Under the pieces are notes generated by a model. That model did no database searches. It was not told where the DNA came from and was given only the letters and a program-made list of their open reading frames with translations. Positions 1-6,797 of a stretch of DNA of 10,186 bases are shown piece after piece. The DNA is from Chthoniobacterales bacterium (lineage in GTDB: Bacteria; Verrucomicrobiota; Verrucomicrobiia; Chthoniobacterales; UBA10450). Numbering within the stretch: the first letter of the stretch is position 1; the number at the start of each line of letters is the position of its first letter. Position numbers and translations under genes: made by a program. The stretch spans positions 1 through 10,186 of the forward strand of contig JACCTI010000292.1 in NCBI GenBank assembly GCA_013812515.1. The letters are read 5' to 3'.

Positions 1-141
1 GACTGTTTGGAGAACGACGGGGCCGAATATTCCGGAAGCGAACAGACGCAGAACGTTGCGACGGAAGCGGTCGATAATGTTTGTCTTTGCCGTTGTAATT
101 CCTACTTTCTGCGGCGATGCAGCGACCTTCACCGTGGCTGA
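1..141 (+). other. Unassigned left edge; possible C-terminal tail of an upstream gene
   Basis: No gene is identifiable in the first 116 bases. Frame 1 is open from the window edge to a TGA at 139-141 (residues such as ENDGAEYSGSEQ, then a Cys/Arg-rich tail). It would overlap the start of the CHASE2 gene by 25 bases, so it could be the tail of an upstream gene. The other two frames are not excluded by codon-position GC: frame 3 closes at 77, and frame 2 gives a basic-then-hydrophobic peptide around 56-110. Too little is visible to choose. Confidence 0.15.
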
Positions 142-1382
142 TGTCGGTGGTTTTGCTGCTCGGGATTGTTCTCCTGCGCGAACCGCGCTTCGCGCAGGCG
201 GAGGATCTTTTTCTGCGCTGGTTGCTCGACCACTCCGAGGCGGAGACTCATCCCCCCGTAGCGCTGACCGTGATTGAGATCGCGCGCGATTCCCTAGTGG
301 AGCCGGCCTCTGCGCCCGGGACACCAAGGCTAAGCGCACCTGCGAAGCGCGCGAGCGCTGCCGCCGCTTCGCCACTGGAATTCGCGTTATTCCTGCAGGC
401 CGTGATCGAGTTTCAGCCCGGCGTCGTGGCCTTCGAAAACATCGTGAGATGGCGCGATCGGGACAAGGACCAGGAGCAAGTCTTTCTGGACCAGGCGATG
501 CGCGTGCCGAAGCTGCTCCTTGCTTCAGAGTTGAGCAACACCGCCGAGCTCGACGAGCCGTGGGCGAATATCCTCGGGTTCGCGCAAATTACCGGAAAGC
601 GCGGAGATCTTGCGACGTTTTCAGGCATGGCGCGTCAGCCTAATGAGGACTTGCGGCTCATCTCGACGGCGGGCTTCACGAACCTCCCGGACGAGATCAG
701 CTCCGGGATTCGCGTGCCGCTGCTCTTCCTTTACCGCGGCGAAGTCATTCCGTCGTTCGCCTTGCAAGCGATCATGCTCTGGCTGCGCATCACGCCGGCG
801 GAAGTGAAGATCGCGCTCGGCTCGCACATTGAGCTGCCGCAAGGCCGCCGGATTCCTGTGGATAGCGACGGCACGCTTCTGGTCGATCCAAATGCTTCCT
901 TCCACGCGCATCATCTCACGTTGAACGAGCTGCTCTTCGCAGCGCAGCAACGCGATCGTGGTGGCACGCCGTCGCCGCAGCTCACGAACATTCGCGGCAA
1001 TCTTGTGCTCGCGCGCCTGCCCGATAATCCGCTCTCACCGCCGGATCCTTTCACTGCGACGATCGCAACCATCCAGGGCAACAAATACTTGCGGCGCGTC
1101 TCGCCGATTTTTGACTGCGCGATTCTGCTGGTGGTTTCCGCTTCGCTGGGCGCAGCGCAACGGTTCGATCGCGCAGATCTCGTGCTCGGCGGAATTGCAT
1201 TTACCGCCGTCTATTGCCTTGTTGCGCTCGCTCTGATTGCTCGTTTCAGCGTCTGGCTGCCCGCCCTCCTGCCCCTCGGTGCGCTCTGGATATTGATTGT
1301 AGCGGTTGTTTTCCTGTCCAGAAAAACGCCTGAAATCGCGGCTGCAAGCGAACCTCTCGCCGTCCCGCCATCAGTCGCCTGA
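117..1382 (+). CDS. CHASE2-domain membrane protein without an output domain
   Basis: A 421-residue protein resembling extracytoplasmic CHASE2 sensor domains. A short N-terminal hydrophobic segment (about residues 7-21) is followed by an AQAEDLFLRWLL-type segment and a long extracytoplasmic region (about 25-325). That region contains the phrases VALTVIEI, FQPGVVAFENIV and DSDGTLLVDPN, which are typical of CHASE2. Three closely packed membrane segments follow at about 328-347, 353-376 and 380-399, the usual CHASE2 ending. In the family these helices normally lead into a cyclase, kinase or GGDEF domain. Here only about 22 Ala/Pro-rich residues remain, so the protein can sense but has no visible output. 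The start is the first ATG after an in-frame stop at 96-98. No Shine-Dalgarno sequence is visible, and ATG 141 (Met9) is possible. The next gene begins 15 bases after the stop. The family call is from pattern recognition; the ligand is unknown. Confidence 0.75.
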   Translation: MQRPSPWLMSVVLLLGIVLLREPRFAQAEDLFLRWLLDHSEAETHPPVALTVIEIARDSLVEPASAPGTPRLSAPAKRASAAAASPLEFALFLQAVIEFQPGVVAFENIVRWRDRDKDQEQVFLDQAMRVPKLLLASELSNTAELDEPWANILGFAQITGKRGDLATFSGMARQPNEDLRLISTAGFTNLPDEISSGIRVPLLFLYRGEVIPSFALQAIMLWLRITPAEVKIALGSHIELPQGRRIPVDSDGTLLVDPNASFHAHHLTLNELLFAAQQRDRGGTPSPQLTNIRGNLVLARLPDNPLSPPDPFTATIATIQGNKYLRRVSPIFDCAILLVVSASLGAAQRFDRADLVLGGIAFTAVYCLVALALIARFSVWLPALLPLGALWILIVAVVFLSRKTPEIAAASEPLAVPPSVA

Positions 1383-1397
1383 CCGACAAATCCTGAC

Positions 1398-2774
1398 GTG
1401 AAGTTCATCAACCTGACGCGGCAGATCGAGATCGGTGCGAACTCCTATTATCTCGAAATCGAAGATCAACACCTGATCCTGGATTGCGGGATGCATCCCA
1501 AGCAGGAGGGCGACGGAGCGCTGCCCAATCTGCAGGCAATCAGCGATCGCGACGTCGACGCCATCATTGTTTCACACGCGCATCAGGATCATATCGGGAC
1601 TTTGCCGGTCTTGATGCGGCGACAACCGCAAGCGCGCGTTTTTATGACCGAAGCGACCGCCGAAATCGGTAATACGCTTTTGCACAACTCCGTGAACGTG
1701 ATGACGCGGCAACGCGAGGAGATCGGCACGGCGATGTATCCGCTTTTCACACACAAAGAGGCGAACCGCGCCGTCGATGTTTGGCGCTCATGCCGCTTCC
1801 GGCAGCGCATCACACTTGGCGGCGAGCGCGCGCCAGAGAACGAACGCGGCGGCGTCGCGTTCCAGTTCTTCGATGCGGGCCACGTGCTTGGCTCCGCGGG
1901 AATCCTTCTCCGTGCCGAAGGACGGAACATCTTCTATAGCGGCGACGTGAATTTCGACGATCAGACGATTGCGCAAGGCGCGGCTTTTCCCGAGGAGGGC
2001 ATCGACGTGCTAATCATGGAAACTACGCGCGGAGATAATCCGCTCCCGGAAGGCTTCACGCGCGCGGCTGAGGAACGGCGGCTGGCGGAGGCAATCGCGC
2101 AGGCGTTTGCACGAGGAGGTTGCGTCTTAATGCCGGTGTTTGCGCTCGGAAAAACACAGGAAGCACTCGCCATGATTCACCGTTTCCGGCGCGAGAAATT
2201 GCTCGGCGATTTCCCGCTCTATATCGGCGGGCTGAGCATGAAGATGACGGAAATCTATGACCGCTTCGCCCTCAAGAGCCGCCGGAACTTCCCGCGTCTC
2301 CAGTTGCTCGAAGAGTTGGAGCCGTACGTTCTGAACGGCCAAACCATCGGCGATGCGCCGGCAAAGCCGGGGCGCATCTATGCGCTCTCGAGCGGCATGA
2401 TGACGCCGAAGACTCTCTCGAACATCTTTGCGCGCCGCGTGCTGGAGGAGTCGAAGCATTCCATCTTCTTTGTTGGTTTCGCGGACCCGCAATCGCCGGC
2501 CGGCATTCTGCGCGAAGCCAGGCAAGGGGATCTTGTCGCGCTCGATCCGGACGAGCCGCCGCAGGAATTGCGCTGCCAGATCGAGAAGTTCCAATTCAGC
2601 GCGCATGCTTCGCGGGAGTCGATCGTTGATTATGTAAAGAAGCTGGCGCCGAAGAAAGTGGTGCTCGTGCACGGCGATGTCGCAGCGGTCCAGTGGGTGC
2701 GTGCGCAAGTGGCGGCGGAACTGCCGAATTCCGAAGTGATCGTTCCGCCGCCTGGCGTGGAGATCGAGTTGTAG
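1398..2774 (+). CDS. Beta-CASP metallo-beta-lactamase-fold RNase/nuclease (YSH1/CPSF73-like)
   Basis: A 458-residue two-zinc hydrolase predicted to cut RNA. The metallo-beta-lactamase signature HxHxDH is present as SHAHQDHIG (H60, H62, D64, H65). The third motif is GHVLGSAG (H162) and the fourth is SGDVNF (D183). The beta-CASP insertion follows, with the acidic motif A METTRGD (E208), PVFALGKTQE near 246-255, motif B FSAHAS (H403) and motif C LVHGD (H425). All expected metal ligands are therefore present, so the enzyme should be active. Bacterial homologues of this size act as RNA exo/endonucleases; the specific substrate cannot be read from the sequence. The GTG start is chosen because the family's opening phrase (KFINLTRQIEIGANSYYLE) begins directly after it; no ribosome binding site is evident. 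It follows the CHASE2 gene by 15 bases. Its TAG stop lies inside the first arm of a palindromic repeat. Confidence 0.94.
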   Translation: MKFINLTRQIEIGANSYYLEIEDQHLILDCGMHPKQEGDGALPNLQAISDRDVDAIIVSHAHQDHIGTLPVLMRRQPQARVFMTEATAEIGNTLLHNSVNVMTRQREEIGTAMYPLFTHKEANRAVDVWRSCRFRQRITLGGERAPENERGGVAFQFFDAGHVLGSAGILLRAEGRNIFYSGDVNFDDQTIAQGAAFPEEGIDVLIMETTRGDNPLPEGFTRAAEERRLAEAIAQAFARGGCVLMPVFALGKTQEALAMIHRFRREKLLGDFPLYIGGLSMKMTEIYDRFALKSRRNFPRLQLLEELEPYVLNGQTIGDAPAKPGRIYALSSGMMTPKTLSNIFARRVLEESKHSIFFVGFADPQSPAGILREARQGDLVALDPDEPPQELRCQIEKFQFSAHASRESIVDYVKKLAPKKVVLVHGDVAAVQWVRAQVAAELPNSEVIVPPPGVEIEL

Positions 2775-2839
2775 CGGCGGTCTATGACCGCCGAACTCCT
2801 CCATCAGGCCTGATTTGGCGGTCACAGATCGCCGCTCCA
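2770..2839. repeat. REP-like double palindrome A between the beta-CASP gene and xth
   Basis: Arms 2770-2792 and 2817-2839 are inverted copies matching at 20 of 23 positions, separated by 24 bases. Each arm is itself a hairpin. The left arm contains GGCGGTC-TAT-GACCGCC, a perfect 7-bp stem. The right arm contains GGCGGTC-ACA-GATCGCC, with one mismatch or wobble. The outer end TGTAGC supplies the TAG stop of the preceding gene, and the right arm ends on the base before the xth ATG. The architecture matches the element at 5537-5610. This looks like a dispersed REP/BIME-type element; whether it is repeated across the genome cannot be seen here. Confidence 0.8.
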
Positions 2840-3610
2840 ATGAAAATTGTCTCTTGGAACATCAACTCCCTGCGCAAGCGGCAGGAGCGCTTGCTCGCCT
2901 ATCTGCGACAGACGCAACCGGATGTGGTCTGCCTCCAGGAAACGAAGTGCACGGACGAGCAGTTCCCGGCGGATGCATTGCGGGAGAGCGGTTATCATTC
3001 CGCATTTCACGGGCAGAAGTCCTATAACGGCGTCGCGATTATCGCGAAGCGAGAGCCTCTCGATGTGCGCCCCGCATTGTGCGACGAGGAAGAAGATGCC
3101 CAGGCGCGCGTGATCGCGGCAACCATCGGCGGCGTCCGCGTTTTCTCGGTTTACGCGCCAAACGGCCAGACAGTCGGATCGCCCGCCTACGATTACAAAC
3201 TGAAGTGGTACGCGCGGCTGCGGGACTGCGTGCGGCAACATGAGCCTGCGGGCTCGGACCTTGTGGTGTGCGGCGACTTCAACGTGGCGCCGCGCGATGA
3301 AGACGTCCACGATCCCGTGCTCTGGCGCGGCGCCATCATGTGTTCCGATCACGAGCGCGCGGCATTTCAAAACGTTTGTGAACTCGGCTTGCGGGACACA
3401 CTGCGGTTGCACCGGCCGGAGACTGGACTGTTTACCTGGTGGGATTACCGGATGCTGTCCTTTCCGAAAAACCGCGGCCTCCGGATTGATGCGGTCCTCG
3501 CGAGCGAAGCCATGGCGAAACGCTGTTGCGACGCGGGCATTGATCGTGAGATGAGGAAAGGGACAGAGCCGTCGGATCACGCGCCGATCTGGGCGGAGTT
3601 CACCGCCTAA
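2840..3610 (+). CDS. xth: Exodeoxyribonuclease III (AP endonuclease, base-excision repair)
   Basis: A 256-residue member of the exonuclease III / APE1 family, close to the usual 256-270. It should cleave DNA 5' of abasic sites and degrade 3' ends in cytoplasmic base-excision repair. The catalytic set is complete: N7 in SWNINSLR, E34 in LQETKC, Y105 in VYAPNG, D146 and N148 in GDFNVAP, D217 in RIDAVL, and H247 in SDHAPIW. The frame is open further upstream, but ATG 2840 is chosen because MKIVSWNINSLR is the invariant family N-terminus. The ATG abuts a REP-like palindrome and has no Shine-Dalgarno sequence. The leader is therefore the repeat itself, which could affect translation (inference). 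It is read with the beta-CASP gene 65 bases upstream and may share its transcript. Confidence 0.95.
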   Translation: MKIVSWNINSLRKRQERLLAYLRQTQPDVVCLQETKCTDEQFPADALRESGYHSAFHGQKSYNGVAIIAKREPLDVRPALCDEEEDAQARVIAATIGGVRVFSVYAPNGQTVGSPAYDYKLKWYARLRDCVRQHEPAGSDLVVCGDFNVAPRDEDVHDPVLWRGAIMCSDHERAAFQNVCELGLRDTLRLHRPETGLFTWWDYRMLSFPKNRGLRIDAVLASEAMAKRCCDAGIDREMRKGTEPSDHAPIWAEFTA

Positions 3611-3666
3611 CGAACCGTCTTTGCGGGAGTGGACGGGCCGCGCTGCGCATCCGACGTTGCCTTCAG

Positions 3667-5532
3667 ATGACGAGCGACTCACATGGCCACACGGCTCAGC
3701 TTCGTGCGAAGCCAGTGATGCTGTTCGACGGGGACTGTCATTTCTGCCGCCGCTGGGTGGAACGCTGGCGGGGCATGACGGACGGCCGCGTCGATTTCGT
3801 GACGTCGCAAGAAGCAGGCGCGCGTTTCCCAGCGATTGAGCCGGCGGCGTTCGAGCGGGCTGTGCAGTTTGTGGATTTCGACGGAAACATCTCGAGCGGA
3901 GCAGATGCGGTCTTCCGGTCGCTTCGGTATGCGCGAAATGCGGGCTGGCTGGCGTGGAGCTATGAGCATGTGCCGGGCTTCGCGCCGGTGACCGAATTGG
4001 CTTACTCGCTGGTGGCGAAGAACCGTTCTTTCGCCTCAGCCGCGACGCGTCTGTTCTGGGGCGAGGATGTACGGCAACCGAGCTACTTCCAGTCGCGCCG
4101 CATCTTTCTCCGCCTCCTCGGGCTCACTTATCTAATCGCGTTTGTCTCGCTCTGGATCCAGATCGATGGACTGGTAGGAAGCGATGGGATCTCTCCGGTC
4201 GGCGATTATCTTTCGTTCGCGCGTGAGCAGGTCGGCGCGCGCGCGCCGTTTCTTCTCCCGACGCTTTGTTGGCTAAACTCGAGCGATACGTTCCTGCATT
4301 TGCTGTGCGGAACGGGCGCCGGTTTTTCGTTGTTACTCCTCCTTGGGTTGGTTCCGCCGCTTTCGCTGGCCGTGTTGTACGTCTGCTACCTCTCGCTCAC
4401 GATCGCGGGTCAGACGTTTCTCAGTTTCCAGTGGGACATCCTGCTGTTGGAGACGGGCTTCCTCGCCATCTTTTTCGTGCCGTGGTCCTGGAGAATGCGC
4501 AGGGCGGATGAGGCGCCGTTCTCGCCCATCGGCTTGTTCCTGCTGAAACTTCTGCTCTTCAAACTGATGCTCATGTCGGGCGTGGTGAAGCTGACGAGCG
4601 GTGACGCAGCCTGGTGGAACCTCACGGCCTTGAACTATCATTATGAGACGCAGCCGTTGCCCACGGTTCTCGGGTGGTGGGCGCACCAGACGCCGGATTG
4701 GTTCAAGCAAATCTCGACCGCCTTCGTGCTTCTCGTCGAAGTCGTAGCGCCGTTCTTGATCTGGATGCCGCGACGGCTGCGATTGGCTGGCTGCGCGCTG
4801 CTGGTGACACTCCAGGTGCTGATCGCGCTGACCGGCAATTACGCCTTCTTTAATCTGCTCACGGTTGCGCTCTGCTTGCTGCTCGTCGACGACGCATCCT
4901 GGTCGAAACTGCTGCGCCGGGTTCCCCGAGATCCTCTTGAGCGCGACCCACGGAACCGTGTCTCGCCGCCGCTTCGTGCGGTCGCGGCGCTTGTTTGCAT
5001 CATGCTGCTTCCGGGGAACGCATGGCTAATCTACAGCGCGTTCAAAGCGGAAGCGGACCCGCCGAAGTTGCTCGCAGCGCTGGACGGTGCTGTCGAACCG
5101 TTTCGCGTTGCGAATGGCTATGGATTGTTCCGCGTCATGACAAAGACGCGGCCGGAGATTCAGGTCGAAGGCAGCGCGGACGGGATTGTTTGGCTGCCAT
5201 ACACGTTTCGCTGGAAGCCCGGCGCGCCAAACGCCGCACCACGTTGGGTCGCACCACATCAGCCGCGACTAGACTGGCAAATGTGGTTCGCTGCCTTAGG
5301 CGGTCCCCGGCAGAACCACTGGTTCGTCGGAATGATGGAAGGTTTGCTCCGCAATCGGACAGACGTGCTTCGGTTACTAGCAGAAAATCCATTTCGACAG
5401 ACGCCGCCTCGTTATGTCCGCGCGATCCTATATCGCTACCGGTTCAGCACGCCCAAAGAACGGCGCGAGACAGGCAACTGGTGGATGCGCGAAGAAATGC
5501 GCGAATACCTTCGGTCTGTTTCGCTCGAATGA
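3667..5532 (+). CDS. DCC1-like thiol-disulfide oxidoreductase domain fused to a lipase maturation factor membrane protein
   Basis: A 621-residue two-part protein. Residues 16-130 form a DCC1/DUF393 thioredoxin-like domain: VMLFDGDCHFCRRWV carries the CxxC pair (C24, C27) after the family's DGDC motif. Residues from about 140 match the lipase maturation factor (LMF1) family. They include several hydrophobic helices, FQWDILLLETGFLA (F254-D257 core), NYHYETQPLP (from N323), the extramembrane signature RLDWQMWFAALGG (D536), and a C-terminal NPF...GNWWMREEMREYL region. Vertebrate LMF1 helps lipases fold in the ER and is linked to redox control there. In bacteria the function is not established, and the fusion suggests a thiol-redox role (inference). 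ATG 3667 gives a slightly long leader before the domain; the internal ATG at 3718 (Met18) would remove conserved strand residues. No ribosome binding site is obvious. Confidence 0.9.
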   Translation: MTSDSHGHTAQLRAKPVMLFDGDCHFCRRWVERWRGMTDGRVDFVTSQEAGARFPAIEPAAFERAVQFVDFDGNISSGADAVFRSLRYARNAGWLAWSYEHVPGFAPVTELAYSLVAKNRSFASAATRLFWGEDVRQPSYFQSRRIFLRLLGLTYLIAFVSLWIQIDGLVGSDGISPVGDYLSFAREQVGARAPFLLPTLCWLNSSDTFLHLLCGTGAGFSLLLLLGLVPPLSLAVLYVCYLSLTIAGQTFLSFQWDILLLETGFLAIFFVPWSWRMRRADEAPFSPIGLFLLKLLLFKLMLMSGVVKLTSGDAAWWNLTALNYHYETQPLPTVLGWWAHQTPDWFKQISTAFVLLVEVVAPFLIWMPRRLRLAGCALLVTLQVLIALTGNYAFFNLLTVALCLLLVDDASWSKLLRRVPRDPLERDPRNRVSPPLRAVAALVCIMLLPGNAWLIYSAFKAEADPPKLLAALDGAVEPFRVANGYGLFRVMTKTRPEIQVEGSADGIVWLPYTFRWKPGAPNAAPRWVAPHQPRLDWQMWFAALGGPRQNHWFVGMMEGLLRNRTDVLRLLAENPFRQTPPRYVRAILYRYRFSTPKERRETGNWWMREEMREYLRSVSLE

Positions 5533-5536
5533 GGAT

Positions 5537-5610
5537 TATAGCCGGGGGCGTTGACCCCGGCTTCTTTGAAAATCATATCCGCGCCCCCGGGGTCCTCGCC
5601 CCCGGCTACA
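5537..5610. repeat. REP-like double palindrome B between the LMF gene and infA
   Basis: Arms 5537-5560 and 5587-5610 are inverted copies matching at 21 of 24 positions, separated by 26 bases. Each arm also folds on itself, with CCGGGG pairing to CCCCGG around a 6-7 base loop. It begins 4 bases after the preceding TGA stop. The outer TATAGC/TGTAGC end and the central TTGACC/TATGACC resemble element A at 2770-2839, so the two are probably related members of one family with different G/C-rich cores. Its strong stems could also attenuate or end transcription, but no T-tract follows. Confidence 0.8.
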
Positions 5611-5659
5611 ACGGTTCAGCAGCTTGAGAAAGACCCAGCCTTCTCTATCGTGCCCACGC

Positions 5660-5878
5660 ATGCCGAAAGAGGAGCAAATCGTGACAGAAGGGACCGTGAC
5701 GCAGGTCTTGCCCGGAACGATGTTCCGCGTCGATCTCCCCGGAAACCGCAACGTGCTCGCTCATATTTCCGGCAAGATGCGAAAGCATTTCATTCGCATT
5801 GTTCCGGGGGACAAAGTGGAGGTGGAGCTATCGCCCTACGACCTGACGAAGGCGCGGATTATTTTCCGGGAGAAGTAA
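5660..5878 (+). CDS. infA: Translation initiation factor IF-1
   Basis: A 72-residue protein, the standard IF-1 length. It binds the ribosomal A site of the 30S subunit with IF-2 and IF-3 during initiation. It is a single OB-fold with the near-invariant phrases VTEGTVTQVLPGTMFRV, NVLAHISGKMRKHFIRI, PGDKVEVELSPYDLTKARI and a basic C-terminus. The frame is open upstream to 5624, but ATG 5660 gives the canonical MPKEEQI-type start (compare MAKEE in other bacteria). No Shine-Dalgarno sequence precedes it. It stands alone rather than in a ribosomal-protein operon: a REP-like palindrome lies 49 bases upstream and a 149-base spacer follows. Confidence 0.98.
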   Translation: MPKEEQIVTEGTVTQVLPGTMFRVDLPGNRNVLAHISGKMRKHFIRIVPGDKVEVELSPYDLTKARIIFREK

Positions 5879-5904
5879 GCCGCGCGCCGAGAGTACGTGC
5901 AGGA

Positions 5905-5942
5905 TAAATCGCACTCGGTAAGCGCAATTGCGCCGCGATTTA
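5905..5942 (+). other. Stem-loop downstream of infA
   Basis: TAAATCGC (5905-5912) pairs perfectly with GCGATTTA (5935-5942) across a 22-base loop. The loop contains the 12-base palindrome GCGCAATTGCGC (5922-5933), so the whole can fold as a hairpin on a hairpin. Only CGTTTCTGG follows, not a clean T-run. It may therefore be a weak terminator, an RNA-stability element or a regulator-binding site. It lies 26 bases after the infA stop, in the 149-base spacer before the DUF883 gene. I saw no convincing promoter for the next gene in the rest of the spacer. Confidence 0.4.
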
Positions 5943-6027
5943 CGTTTCTGGTCAAGAAGAGTTTTGCTGACCGCTCGCGGGAGAAACGGCGGCGAACCTT
6001 CCATTAGAAACATACAGGAGAATTATC

Positions 6028-6348
6028 ATGGCTGAAGAAAATCTAGGCACTCAAGGCGGGGGCGGCATGGGAATGGCCGGCACTGGAACTGGCGGCGGCT
6101 CGGAAGCGGCGTCGACGCTCGGGAGCAGCAAAGAACACGCACGCCGGGCCGCAGAAGATCTAAAGACAGCGGCATCGAGCATGGCCGGTGAATATCGCGG
6201 AAAGGCCGAACAGGCCTGGGGCGATGCGCAGGAGCGCGTTCGCACATTCCAGGAAGATGGCGAAGCTTATGTGCGAGAGAATCCGACAAAGGCGGTCTTT
6301 TCTGCCCTCGGGATCGGGTTTCTTCTCGGCATCATCTTCCGTCGCTAG
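6028..6348 (+). CDS. DUF883 / YqjD-ElaB-like tail-anchored membrane protein
   Basis: A 106-residue small protein. It has a Gly/Ser/Thr-rich low-complexity N-terminus (residues 7-35), an amphipathic, charged helix (about 38-84, with AAEDLKTAASSMAGEYRGKAEQAW and DAQERVRTF) and a C-terminal membrane anchor (about 85-106, NPTKAVFSALGIGFLLGIIFRR). The ENPTKAV...G...LLG.I..R ending is the hallmark of the DUF883 family, whose E. coli members YqjD and ElaB are inner-membrane proteins that bind ribosomes in stationary phase. Whether this one binds ribosomes is inferred only. The start is well supported: AGGAG at 6016-6020 sits 7 bases before the ATG. It is the first gene of a three-gene cassette; the next ATG is 12 bases after its stop. 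Confidence 0.85.
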   Translation: MAEENLGTQGGGGMGMAGTGTGGGSEAASTLGSSKEHARRAAEDLKTAASSMAGEYRGKAEQAWGDAQERVRTFQEDGEAYVRENPTKAVFSALGIGFLLGIIFRR

Positions 6349-6359
6349 ATTTCTGAAGG

Positions 6360-6797
6360 ATGGCTGGCGAAACCATTCGGTTCCGCAACCCGGCGGGGCA
6401 TGCGGGCCTGGTTAACAATCTCGTTTCACTGGCGAATGCGCTGGTAGCGTTTTTCGAGACCCGCATTGGCCTTTTCGTCCGCGAATCCAAAACCGCAGTC
6501 GTCCACCTGCTCCTGCTTGCGGGAGCGGTGGTCGCGGCGTTAATCCTTATTGCGTCGGGTTATGTCTTCCTGATCGTGAGTCTGATCTTTGGGATCGCGC
6601 ACACGTTCGGCATTTCCTGGGTGTGGATCGCGCTGGCGGCGGCGCTGGTGCATTTTGCTCTCGCGATTGGCTGCGGCCTGTTCGCGCGGAGCCAGCTTAC
6701 GAAACCCATGTTCCATGCGAGCATGGATGAATTGAAGAGAGATCGGGCATGGCTGAAGAACGTCGACAAGACCAACCAAAATCAATTGAAGAGCTGA
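6360..6797 (+). CDS. Phage-holin-X/YqjE-like membrane protein
   Basis: A 145-residue membrane protein. It has a soluble N-terminal helix (about 16-45: GLVNNLVSLANALVAFFETRIGLFVRES), two long hydrophobic hairpin segments (about 46-76 and 81-109) and a charged C-terminal tail. The helix, double-membrane hairpin, then basic tail layout is that of the 'phage holin family' (holin X / YqjE). Despite the name, these are chromosomal envelope proteins found beside DUF883 genes, and nothing here suggests a phage. ATG 6360 is the first possible start because an in-frame TGA lies at 6354-6356; the preceding GAAGG touches the start codon, so spacing is poor. Its last 49 bases overlap the next gene, which suggests coupled translation. 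Confidence 0.8.
   Translation: MAGETIRFRNPAGHAGLVNNLVSLANALVAFFETRIGLFVRESKTAVVHLLLLAGAVVAALILIASGYVFLIVSLIFGIAHTFGISWVWIALAAALVHFALAIGCGLFARSQLTKPMFHASMDELKRDRAWLKNVDKTNQNQLKS

Noticed and set aside
2127..2840. 237-codon open frame on the minus strand opposite the beta-CASP gene
   Set aside because: It lies antisense to a gene with complete catalytic motifs, is rich in Arg/His, and resembles no family; it is a GC-bias shadow.
2822..3682. 286-codon minus-strand open frame opposite xth
   Set aside because: xth on the plus strand has every active-site residue; the antisense frame has no recognisable domain.
5537..5610. Intrinsic terminator of the LMF gene
   Set aside because: The stems are strong, but no T-run follows on either strand; the double-hairpin form shared with 2770-2839 fits a dispersed repeat better.
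4995..5627. 210-codon plus-strand frame overlapping the LMF C-terminus
   Set aside because: The LMF frame carries the conserved LDWQMWF and GNWW signatures here; the other frame is Arg/Ser-rich and runs through the REP-like element.
6360..6797. Prophage remnant suggested by a 'phage holin' protein
   Set aside because: No endolysin, integrase, tail gene or attachment site is nearby; this holin-X/YqjE type is a common chromosomal neighbour of DUF883 genes.
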